A program made the translations under genes and the position numbers. Shown here piece after piece: positions 1-7,800 of a DNA stretch of 64,000 nucleotides (positions are counted from its first letter, which is position 1; each line of letters starts with the position of its first letter). The notes beneath the pieces were generated by a model that worked only from the letters and a program-made list of their open reading frames with translations, did not search any database and was not told the origin of the DNA. Source of the DNA: Pontibacter indicus (GTDB lineage: Bacteria > Bacteroidota > Bacteroidia > Cytophagales > Hymenobacteraceae); NCBI RefSeq assembly GCF_900156345.1, contig NZ_FTPP01000001.1:62001-126000 (forward strand). Reading direction: 5' to 3'.

Positions 1-205
1 GAACCGCCTGGGCTGGACGGCCCTGATGGAAGCCGTGGTACTGGGTGATGGCAGCGATACGTACGTAGAAGTGGTGCAGATCCTCATAGATGCCGGATGC
101 GACATAAACATTCCGGATAGCGACGGGGTTACTGCACTGCAGCATGCTCGCAACCGTGGCTACACAGGCATCGCAAAGCTACTGGAAGCAGCCGCTGCAA
201 AATAA
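1..205 (+). CDS. Ankyrin-repeat protein, C-terminal fragment
   Basis: Only the last 67 codons are in the window; the gene begins upstream. Reading from base 2, the translation contains two ankyrin-like units. One has the GWTALMEAV helix start followed by VVQILIDAGCDIN. The other has GVTALQHARNRGY followed by IAKLLEAAA and a TAA stop at 203-205. Ankyrin repeats mediate protein-protein contacts; nothing here shows the partner or the cell compartment. The family call is good, the specific function is unknown. Confidence 0.8.
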   Translation, partial: NRLGWTALMEAVVLGDGSDTYVEVVQILIDAGCDINIPDSDGVTALQHARNRGYTGIAKLLEAAAAK

Positions 206-269
206 CATCCACCACCAGAAGCAGTAGGTGCAGGAACCTAAGACAGCAAAATAAGTTAGGCAGGGACCA

Positions 270-839
270 ATGTATGGGCTTTTAGGAAATTATATCAAAA
301 GCAGGGCAGGTATAGCAGAAGCGGATTTAGAGCGGATCTATACCTGTTTCAGCCCTGTCAGGACAAAGCGCAACGAGCTGCTGATTGCGAGTGGGGAAGT
401 ATGCCAGCATTATTATTTTGTGAACAAAGGCTGCATCAGAATTTATACCATTCATGAAGGAGGGAAGGAGACGAGCAGGTTCTTTGCCTTTGAAGGGGGC
501 TTCGGTACCGCACTGCCCAGCTTCATAGCCCAGGCTCCCGCTTCGGAGTATATGCAAACCATCGAGCGATCCGAACTGCTTAAAATAAACAGGTCAGACT
601 TCCTCCATCTGGTGGAAACCATACCTGCCTTCGGATTCATTTACCGACAGATTCTGGAACAGGGCTTCATCATGGCCCAGAGCAGGATTTACGGGTTTCA
701 GGGATTCGACGCACTTGAAAAAGTGAAATGGGTCATCCGGCATCAGCCTGATTTCCTGCTGCGCGTCTCCAACAAAATGGCCGCCTCCTACCTGGGTATC
801 TCGCCCTCTACACTCAGCCGCACAAAGTCCAGACTCTGA
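270..839 (+). CDS. Crp/Fnr-family transcriptional regulator
   Basis: A 189-residue protein with an N-terminal cyclic-nucleotide-binding-like beta barrel (about residues 25-115, including YYFVNKGCIRIY and the ESxFxG-like segment FFAFEGGFGTALPSF). A C-terminal helix-turn-helix follows (about 165-187, MAASYLGISPSTLSR). This is the compact form common in Bacteroidota. The canonical cAMP-contacting Arg/Ser pair is not evident, so the ligand is unknown. It lies 68 bp upstream of the hydroxyisourate hydrolase gene on the same strand and could regulate it; that is inference from position only. ATG start. Confidence 0.88.
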   Translation: MYGLLGNYIKSRAGIAEADLERIYTCFSPVRTKRNELLIASGEVCQHYYFVNKGCIRIYTIHEGGKETSRFFAFEGGFGTALPSFIAQAPASEYMQTIERSELLKINRSDFLHLVETIPAFGFIYRQILEQGFIMAQSRIYGFQGFDALEKVKWVIRHQPDFLLRVSNKMAASYLGISPSTLSRTKSRL

Positions 840-860
840 AAACGTTGCGATAGGTCAATG

Positions 861-888
861 TTTTCGGGCCAGGGTACCGGTACCTTTG
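861..888 (+). promoter_or_regulatory. Possible Bacteroidota-type promoter for the hydroxyisourate hydrolase gene
   Basis: TACCTTTG at 881-888 matches the Bacteroidota -7 consensus TAnnTTTG, with a T-rich TTTTC at 861-865 near the expected -33 TTTG. It ends 19 bp before the start codon at 908. The -33 half is imperfect, so confidence is limited. Confidence 0.4.
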
Positions 889-907
889 TATCAAAAACTA
901 CGGTACT

Positions 908-1318
908 ATGAAGAAACACCTGATTCTGACATTCCTGTTTTGCATGATGGCTACGATGGCCTTTTCGCAGGCACATACGCACCAGCTTTCCAGCCATATC
1001 CTCGATGTTTCCACTGGTCGCCCCGCCGCTGGTGTACCTGTCAGGCTGGAAAAACTGAACGAGAAGAACAGCAAGTGGACAACAGTGGAGGAGAAGGTAA
1101 CCGACAATAACGGCCGCATCAAGGATTTCCTGGACTATAAGACAACAGAGACAGGCATTTACAGGCTTACCTTTCTGGTAGCCGACTATTTTAAGCAGCA
1201 GAACACGGCTTCCTTTTACCCTTTTATTGAAGTAGTGTTCCAGATCAGGGATAAGGAGCACTACCATGTCCCGATCACCCTCTCGCCCTATGGCTACTCA
1301 ACCTACAGAGGTAATTAA
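908..1318 (+). CDS. uraH: 5-hydroxyisourate hydrolase, exported (transthyretin-like)
   Basis: This enzyme hydrolyses 5-hydroxyisourate to OHCU in urate breakdown. The 136-residue protein carries the family signatures: SSHILDVSTGRPA (about 28-40, conserved His), PVRLEKL (conserved Arg), HYHVPITLSPYGYSTY, and a C-terminal YRGN in place of the usual YRGS. A typical signal peptide (residues 1-20, MKKHLILTFLFCMMATMAFS) predicts export to the periplasm. No urate oxidase or OHCU decarboxylase gene is visible nearby. It follows a Crp/Fnr regulator on the same strand. Family call is firm; the periplasmic location is inferred from the leader. Confidence 0.92.
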   Translation: MKKHLILTFLFCMMATMAFSQAHTHQLSSHILDVSTGRPAAGVPVRLEKLNEKNSKWTTVEEKVTDNNGRIKDFLDYKTTETGIYRLTFLVADYFKQQNTASFYPFIEVVFQIRDKEHYHVPITLSPYGYSTYRGN

Positions 1319-1444
1319 AAGGGAGATCTCCCAGAGCTCCTAAAAATCAATTTAATTCTCGTGTACTACCGCCAGTGGCCTTTATACCCGAATGCCTCAC
1401 GTACGGCGGGTCACATACTATTTTCCAATTTTAATTCATTCCCC

Positions 1445-1897
1445 ATGTTAGTAAGACAGATTTTCCTCTTTCTTGTACTTTTTGTAGCTGCCTTTTCTGC
1501 CTCCTGCCAGGACAGCAAGGATAAAGATGAAAGCGGCCAAAACCCCATCGACAATCGCCTAGTCGGCAAATGGGAAGTACGCTCTAAAACAGACACAGAA
1601 GAAGTGGATGGCGCAGTTACAGAAACAGACCGTGATGTGTACCAAACAGGTGAAAAAACCTATGAATTCACCCCTGATGGAAAGCTAATCATCACAGACG
1701 GATTTGGAAGTCATCAGACAACGCTGCCTGTGCAAATGATGGAAGGAAAGCTCTACATTGGCCAGTTCCATAAAGACAAAGAACCTTACACGCTGACGTT
1801 TACAGCAACGGGGCTTGAGATGGTGAAAAGGGAAGTGGAGCTGAAGAATGGCCAAACCATTACAGAGCAGGAATTGGTCGTGCTGGAACGTCTTTAG
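1445..1897 (+). CDS. Lipocalin-like lipoprotein of unknown function
   Basis: I chose the ATG at 1445 rather than an upstream GTG at 1361 because it gives a clean lipoprotein leader: MLVRQIFLFLVLFVAAFSAS followed by Cys21 and then a hydrophilic, Asp/Lys-rich linker. The mature part (about 110 residues) starts with LVGKWEVRSKT and alternates short beta strands, a layout typical of the lipocalin-like proteins of Bacteroidota. No catalytic residues are recognisable. It is probably lipidated and faces the periplasm or outer membrane. The ligand is unknown. Confidence 0.65.
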   Translation: MLVRQIFLFLVLFVAAFSASCQDSKDKDESGQNPIDNRLVGKWEVRSKTDTEEVDGAVTETDRDVYQTGEKTYEFTPDGKLIITDGFGSHQTTLPVQMMEGKLYIGQFHKDKEPYTLTFTATGLEMVKREVELKNGQTITEQELVVLERL

Positions 1898-1990
1898 AGG
1901 GTCTCTACCACAGTTTATGAATTAAGCCGACTTGGCGTTAACAGCAGTGGATCTAATTCACGCGTTGCAAAGTCTTCTCCATTTTACGGT

Positions 1991-4339
1991 CTACAGAAAG
2001 CTGATCGTGATATAGCTATCCGTATTCCGGCCCTGGTCATCGGTACAGGAGATTTTATACCTACCGGCCTTCTGTGGCTCAAAGAACACCTTCTCGTTGG
2101 CGGCGGTGGCGCGCAGGAATTTATCGTTGATGTACCAGTATACCTGCTTCACCTCGTTGTGGGTGTTGCTGTGCAGCATCAGTTGCTGGCGCTCCTCCCG
2201 CTCCAGGATGTACTCCATGCCAGAAGCCGGAGAAGCGATAACCGGGGCGTGCTCCTTAAAGATGCGGCTACAGGTGGGGTTGTGCGCCGGAATCTGTTGA
2301 TAAGGTATCCGCTCAGCATCGTAAAACGTGAGCAGCTCCGGGGGGTGGTTGGGGTACAGCTGCTGCACAAAACCTGTCGCCGGCTGGCAACTGGTGCAAT
2401 AGCTATACTTTTTATCTGCGGAAACGGCAATTCTTTTTAGATGACTACACTTTTGCGTGTAGGAGATGCCGGGTATAAACGTATCGAGGACCTGGTTTTT
2501 GCAGAAGCTGTTGGCCGGGCTGCCGCTTTCGGTGCACACCGCTCTTAAACCAATGCCCTTTGGCTGCTGGAACCACCCATCAGAGGAATTATAGTCGATG
2601 CTGTTGAAGATGTCGAAGAGCAGGGGCGTGGCTGAGTCGGTGCCGTTGAGTTCGGGGACGCCCTCGCCGGAGAAATTGCCAACCCAGACACCTACTGTAT
2701 ACTTCTTGTTGTAGCCGATGCTCCAGGCGTCCTTTCGGCCATAGGAGGTGCCGGTTTTCCAGGCAATTTTGGGAAGGTTGGGGCTGTTGTGGGCATTGTA
2801 CGGCAGGTCGGGGCGCGTGAGCTGCGTCAGAATCTGGCTCACCATGTAGGCTGATGCGGGTGAAAGCAGCTGCGTTTCCGTTTGCGTCGTGTCCTGCTGC
2901 AGCCAATGGATAGGGCTATACTTTCCCTGGTTGGCCAAGGCAGCGTACAGCAAAGTCAGCTCCTCTAGCTTTACATCACACCCACCCAGAATCAGGGAAA
3001 GACCGAGTTGGTGGCCCATCTGCTTCATCTGCGAAAACTCTGCCTGCTTCAGCTTCTGAACAAAGGTATAGACGCCCAGTTGATCGAGCACTTTCACGGC
3101 GGGCACGTTGAGCGAAGTGGCCAAGGCGTGTTCTATGGTGACGTTGCCGTTGTAGTTGCCGAAGTAGTTTTGCGGGCGATACCCGGCGTAATCCACGGGC
3201 ACATCCGTAATTACCATTTTCGGCGTAAGCAGCCCTTTATCGAAAGCGGCGGCATAAAGAAACGGCTTTAGGGTGCTGCCCGGAGAGCGGACCGCCCGCA
3301 CACCGTCAACCTGCCCGTGGTGTGCGAAATCATTGAAATCGGCAGAGCCCAGGTAGGCTTCTACGGCCCCGGTTTGGTTGTTGAGGACCAGTACCGCCGC
3401 GTTGTGAATGTTTTGGTAACGCAGGCGCTGCATGTAGTTGTAGGCCAGTTGCTCCACTTTCTCCTGCACCTGCCGGTTCAAGGTTGTTTTAATGATGGGC
3501 TGATTTTTATACTTGCGGTACATGCGGTAGGCAAAGTGCGGCGCTACTTTCGGCGCCTCCTGCCTGCGTGCCTCCAGCGGCTCCAGCAAAGCATCTTCAA
3601 TCTCCGTAGCTGGGAATGCCTCTTGCTCCTCGTAGTATTTCAACCACTTATTCCGGAAGTTCACAATCCGCTCGTTTTGCTCCCCAATTCGCAGTGAAGA
3701 GGGTTTGTTCGGGATAACCGTCAGCGTAACCGCCTGCGCCAAACTCAGCTGCCTCGGCGACTGCTGAAAGTATAAAACGGAGGCTGCCTTTACGCCTTCA
3801 ATGTTGCCACCAAAGGGCACCAGGTTCAGGTATAGCTGCAGGATTTCGTCTTTGCTGTAATACCACTCCAACTGCAGCGCCCGGAACATCTCGCTCAGCT
3901 TATTGGCATACGTGCGTTGCTGCGGGTAAAGCAACCGGGCCACCTGCATAGTAATGGTCGAGGCGCCGGAGGTCTTCTTGTTTTGAAGGATGTTGTTTGA
4001 GAAAGCTCTGGCAATGGCAAAGGGGTTGATGCCCGGATGATAGTAAAAATATTTGTCCTCCTTCAGCAGCACCGCCTTCTTGAGAACAGGGCTTGCTTCA
4101 ACCGGCTCCAGCTGCATCCGCCACTTATCGTCCCGACTCAGAAAAGCATTGATGACGCTACCATCCGAGGCGGTGATGACGGGGGAATAGGAGATGTTTA
4201 CTTTGAGGGGGTAGAGGTGGTTGAGTATGGTAAAGGAGAGGCAAAACGTCAACGCAAAGTATAAAGTATACCTGAGCCAGGACTTGCTATACCTTAGCAG
4301 CCATTGGTTTGGGTTATACTTTGGGTTTTGTATTGGCAT
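1991..4339 (-). CDS. pbpC: Penicillin-binding protein 1C (bifunctional class A PBP)
   Basis: A 782-residue inner-membrane protein with one N-terminal transmembrane segment (about 24-42). A GT51 glycosyltransferase domain follows: catalytic Glu94 in LLKEDKYFYYHPG, then GASTITMQVARL, KLSEMFRALQLEW and PFGGNIEGVKAAS. The transpeptidase domain has SxxK at Ser355-Lys358, SLN at 409-411 and KTGTS at 528-532. A BiPBP_C-like beta domain fills the C-terminus. All catalytic motifs are intact. PBP1C is usually encoded next to a bacterial alpha-2-macroglobulin, and such a gene lies upstream here (4818-10253, same strand), but a plus-strand GIY-YIG gene separates them. pbpC may therefore need its own promoter in the 55 bp between 4340 and 4394. 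Confidence 0.95.
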   Translation of the reverse strand: MPIQNPKYNPNQWLLRYSKSWLRYTLYFALTFCLSFTILNHLYPLKVNISYSPVITASDGSVINAFLSRDDKWRMQLEPVEASPVLKKAVLLKEDKYFYYHPGINPFAIARAFSNNILQNKKTSGASTITMQVARLLYPQQRTYANKLSEMFRALQLEWYYSKDEILQLYLNLVPFGGNIEGVKAASVLYFQQSPRQLSLAQAVTLTVIPNKPSSLRIGEQNERIVNFRNKWLKYYEEQEAFPATEIEDALLEPLEARRQEAPKVAPHFAYRMYRKYKNQPIIKTTLNRQVQEKVEQLAYNYMQRLRYQNIHNAAVLVLNNQTGAVEAYLGSADFNDFAHHGQVDGVRAVRSPGSTLKPFLYAAAFDKGLLTPKMVITDVPVDYAGYRPQNYFGNYNGNVTIEHALATSLNVPAVKVLDQLGVYTFVQKLKQAEFSQMKQMGHQLGLSLILGGCDVKLEELTLLYAALANQGKYSPIHWLQQDTTQTETQLLSPASAYMVSQILTQLTRPDLPYNAHNSPNLPKIAWKTGTSYGRKDAWSIGYNKKYTVGVWVGNFSGEGVPELNGTDSATPLLFDIFNSIDYNSSDGWFQQPKGIGLRAVCTESGSPANSFCKNQVLDTFIPGISYTQKCSHLKRIAVSADKKYSYCTSCQPATGFVQQLYPNHPPELLTFYDAERIPYQQIPAHNPTCSRIFKEHAPVIASPASGMEYILEREERQQLMLHSNTHNEVKQVYWYINDKFLRATAANEKVFFEPQKAGRYKISCTDDQGRNTDSYITISFL

Positions 4340-4394
4340 GTTGGGAATTAAAAAGAAACTGTTTTTGTCGTGTGACTATCTCTGCTTTTTACCT

Positions 4395-4700
4395 ATGATT
4401 TCGCACAATTACTTTGTATACATCCTAACTAACCCGAAGAAAACTACTTTATACATCGGTGTAACAAATGACATTGTCCGTCAGCTGGAAGAACATACTT
4501 TAAATGCTGGTAACCCATCTACTTTTGCCGGTAAATACCACTGCCATCTGCTTATGTATTACGAACGCTTCAGCTCTGTTGAACACGCCATAGCACGCGA
4601 AAAGGAGTTGAAGAAATGGAGCCGCGAAAAGAAAGAAGCTTTGATAGAAAGCATTAACCCGAATTGGTTACCGCTTAATGCAGAGGTTCAAGATGATTAA
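4395..4700 (+). CDS. GIY-YIG nuclease superfamily protein
   Basis: A single-domain protein of 101 residues. I chose the ATG at 4395 because the family motif begins immediately: YFVYILTN, then LYIGVTN, as in the UPF0213/YhbQ-type group, followed by the conserved Arg and the HAIAREKELKKWSREKK segment. The longer frame from 4221 would overlap pbpC and adds nothing family-like. It is divergent from pbpC (55 bp apart) and convergent with the alpha-2-macroglobulin gene, and thus sits inside a normally continuous gene pair. Small GIY-YIG proteins like this are widespread in Bacteroidota and their role is unsettled. Confidence 0.88.
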   Translation: MISHNYFVYILTNPKKTTLYIGVTNDIVRQLEEHTLNAGNPSTFAGKYHCHLLMYYERFSSVEHAIAREKELKKWSREKKEALIESINPNWLPLNAEVQDD

Positions 4701-4728
4701 ACTTCTTTTTTAGCATTTCAAACATTTT

Positions 4729-4809
4729 TGTCATTTCGAACGCAGTGAGAAATCTGGAGTATTTCATGACCCCAAATATTTCAGATTTCTCACTGCGTTC
4801 GAAATGACA
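4729..4809. repeat. 28-bp perfect inverted repeat between convergent genes
   Basis: Arms 4729-4756 and 4782-4809 are exact reverse complements (28 of 28 by eye), with a 25-nt loop between them. The arm begins TGTCATTTCGAACGCAGTG. It lies between the stop codons of the GIY-YIG gene (+) and the alpha-2-macroglobulin gene (-), so it could act as a bidirectional terminator or RNA-stabilising hairpin. Repeats with this TCATTTCGAACGCAGTGAG text are common between genes in Bacteroidota, to my knowledge. Confidence 0.92.
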
Positions 4810-4817
4810 GTAGAGGA

Positions 4818-7800
4818 TTACCTCACTCTCACAACGCCTCCCCCCGAATAACTATGATACTCCGCATTATACATGGCGTCCGCCCCGATAGGCCCTAGCT
4901 GGAACGTACCTTTCGACACCGCGCGAACTTGGTAGAAGAAGTGCTGCTGCTCTGGTTTGGCTGTCGCGTAGAGGTTGATGCGGTCGTCCCGGATGTCCGT
5001 GTAATCCGGTGTGGAGGGTTTTTGAGCCTCCAACCAGCTGAACTCGCGGGCGGTCATAAGGCGCGGGTTTTCTATTTCGAATCCGGCTGGCAACATGTCG
5101 GTGATGGCCACGTTGGGTATACTCCTGCCATCCTGCGATTGCAGCTCTACCCGCACGATTACCAAATCATTCTGCTTAAAGGTATTATTTGTGACCTCCT
5201 TGCCATTCCTATCGAAGAAAGTTTTGCGCACTTTCAGGTAGTTGTCTTCGCGTTTCACGTCGCCGGTTTGGCTGATGCCTTCCAGTTCCCAGAAATAGTA
5301 TAGGGTGCCATTGCCCTTGCCGCGGATGCTGATAGGTCCGCTGCCGATGTTGCTCGATAAGGTCAGGTCTTTGCCGGTGAAGGTGCCGATTTGCTTGCCG
5401 TTTTGGTATACCTGCGCGGTTTGGTTGCCCTGGTTTCTGCTCGATAGCTTGCCCAAAGCCATCAGCGCAAAGGCCCGTTCCTGGGTGTTGTACCAGCGTT
5501 TGGAGCGCAGTTCTTCTGATAAATGCCGGGCCATGGTGCCAACCTGCGGATTATCCGGGTCTGCTTCCATCAAACTGTTCAGCGAGATGGCCATATCGCG
5601 AAGCGGAGAGTAGAAACTGCCGCCCAGCGCACGGACCGAGGTTTCGCCGGAGAAGGAGCGGGGCAAAATCTGGTTGAAGCTCTCGCGGCTGCCGTTCAGG
5701 GCATAGGTGCTGGCCAGCAGGTAGCGCGCATCCAGCGACAGCAGTTCTGGTTTGGCCTTGTAGTAGTTCATCGTGGACCAATCCACCTGACCGGCAATGC
5801 TGAGTACGTACAGCGAGTAAGTCGTTTCGCGGGCGGCGATGTATTTGCTTTGCACCTGACGCTTGGCATCGTAATAGCGGTACTCTTCCAGCGCCTTCCC
5901 TTTTACCTTTTGCTGCAGGTAGCGCAGGGCCTTATCCAGCACCTCCTGCGTTACCGGGAAGCCGGCTTTTTTGGCCTCGAGCAAAAAGTGGGTAGCGTAG
6001 GTACTGCTCCACCAGTCGGTGTAAGGGGCGCCGGGCCAGTAGGTGAAGCCGCCGTCATACTGCTGCATCAGCTCAATTTTGGTGATGGCCTCCTGCACCA
6101 GGTAGTTCGGGTTAAAGGTGCGGCCTTTCTGGTCCTGGTTCAGTGAGCGGGCCAGGTCCGCAAAGTATAAAAGCGGGAAAGCCGTAGAAGTCGTCTGCTC
6201 CAGGCAACCGTGCGGGTAGCGCAAGAGGAAGGTGATGTCATCGGTGAACTGCGCCAAGGGCGAGCGGCTTACCACCAGCTTTGCCGACACCGAAGAAGGT
6301 ATAAAATCGTTGGCCAGTTTGATGTCGGCAGTGGCGGCGTCTTTTATACTTCCGACCTCCGTTACTTTGGTCAGCGACGCAATGGGACGAACGGTGATGT
6401 CGGTATTGCTGGCAAATTGCTCGTTCAGCGCATTGACCGCGACCTTTACTGTTGCTTGTCCAATGGCTGGCGTAGCCACCAGCTTGTAAATAACCTGCGC
6501 TTCTGCATTCGGATTTATACTTGCTGATTTTTTGGTTTCCCCCACCACGCGCAGTGGACCTGTCACGGATATGGTGCTGGCAGCTGTAGCTTTGGTAGCG
6601 GTGGTATTGCTGAGCGTGACCGGCACCAGAATCGTATCGCGTGGACTCACAAAGCGGGGCAGCGCCGTACTAACCACCACCGGGTCCGACACGCGCATCA
6701 TCTTTTCGGAAGAGCCAAAGGCGTTGTCTTTATACGCCACCGCCATGATGCGGACTGCCCCCGAAAACTCAGGTATACGCACGTTCACGGTGGCCTCGCC
6801 GCTACCGTTTGCCTTCAACTGACCGCTCCACAGCGACACCAGCTTGACCCGTTTGTTCGTGAGCGGATTGATGCGCTTGGCCAGGTCGTAGCCGTCACCA
6901 CCCGTGCTGGAGCGGGAGCCCAATTCCGGGAACAGGAAAGGGTAGAGGTCATAGCCTGTCACTTCCAGCGCGCGCTTCTGGTAGAAAAAGCCGTGCGGGT
7001 CGGGTGTCTGGTAATCCTTAATCTGCAGGATGCCTTCGTCTACCACGGCCAGCGTTAGCTCTGCGTTTGGTGCCGTTTTTACCTTCACCTGCTGCACCCG
7101 GCTGGAGCGGGAAGCCTCCGGGGCAAGTATGGCGACATCCAGTTTTGTGCTCTTTTTGGTAACCGTCAAAGGCTTAAAGCCTCGGGCAATGGTCAGCGGC
7201 ATCTGGTTGTCTTTTACCTGGCGCAGCGCGATGGCGGTAATATAGGCCGTCGGCAAATGCTCGTCTTGGATTGGCAAAGTGAGCGAGGCGGCTTTCTTGT
7301 CCGTTTTGAGGTAGTGGTAGCTGAGCACGTTGTTCTGCTCCACCGTCACCAGAATCTTACCCGCAAACGGTGATTTGAACAGCACTTTGGCCTCGTCGCC
7401 TACTTCATACTTTTCTTTGTCCAGCGAGATGTCCACCTCGCCCTCGGTGTTCACGGCAAAGGAGGTGCTCTCAGTATCGCCCCATCCGTAGGCATAAAAT
7501 TCCTGCGCCACATAATTATAGGCGCCCGGCCGCATCACCCGTATCTCATACTCACCAGACGAAACAGGTGTGAAATTGAACGTAGCACCAGTGGCAGGTA
7601 TAGCGATGTTTTGGCTGCTGATAACGTTCTCTTTGCGCTGCGATTTATAGTTGTACTCGTCGCTGTAGCGCTCTATCACCGACTCGTAGGTATAGCGCAC
7701 GAGTTGCACGCGGGCGGTGGTGGAAACAGGGGAGCCTTTGCGGTCCAGGGCAATAAGTGGAACGTTCATCGCACGGCGGGTGCTCACGTAATCATCAAAA

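Noticed and set aside
4221..4394. N-terminal extension of the GIY-YIG protein
   Set aside because: It overlaps pbpC coding sequence and carries no family-like text; the domain begins right after the ATG at 4395.
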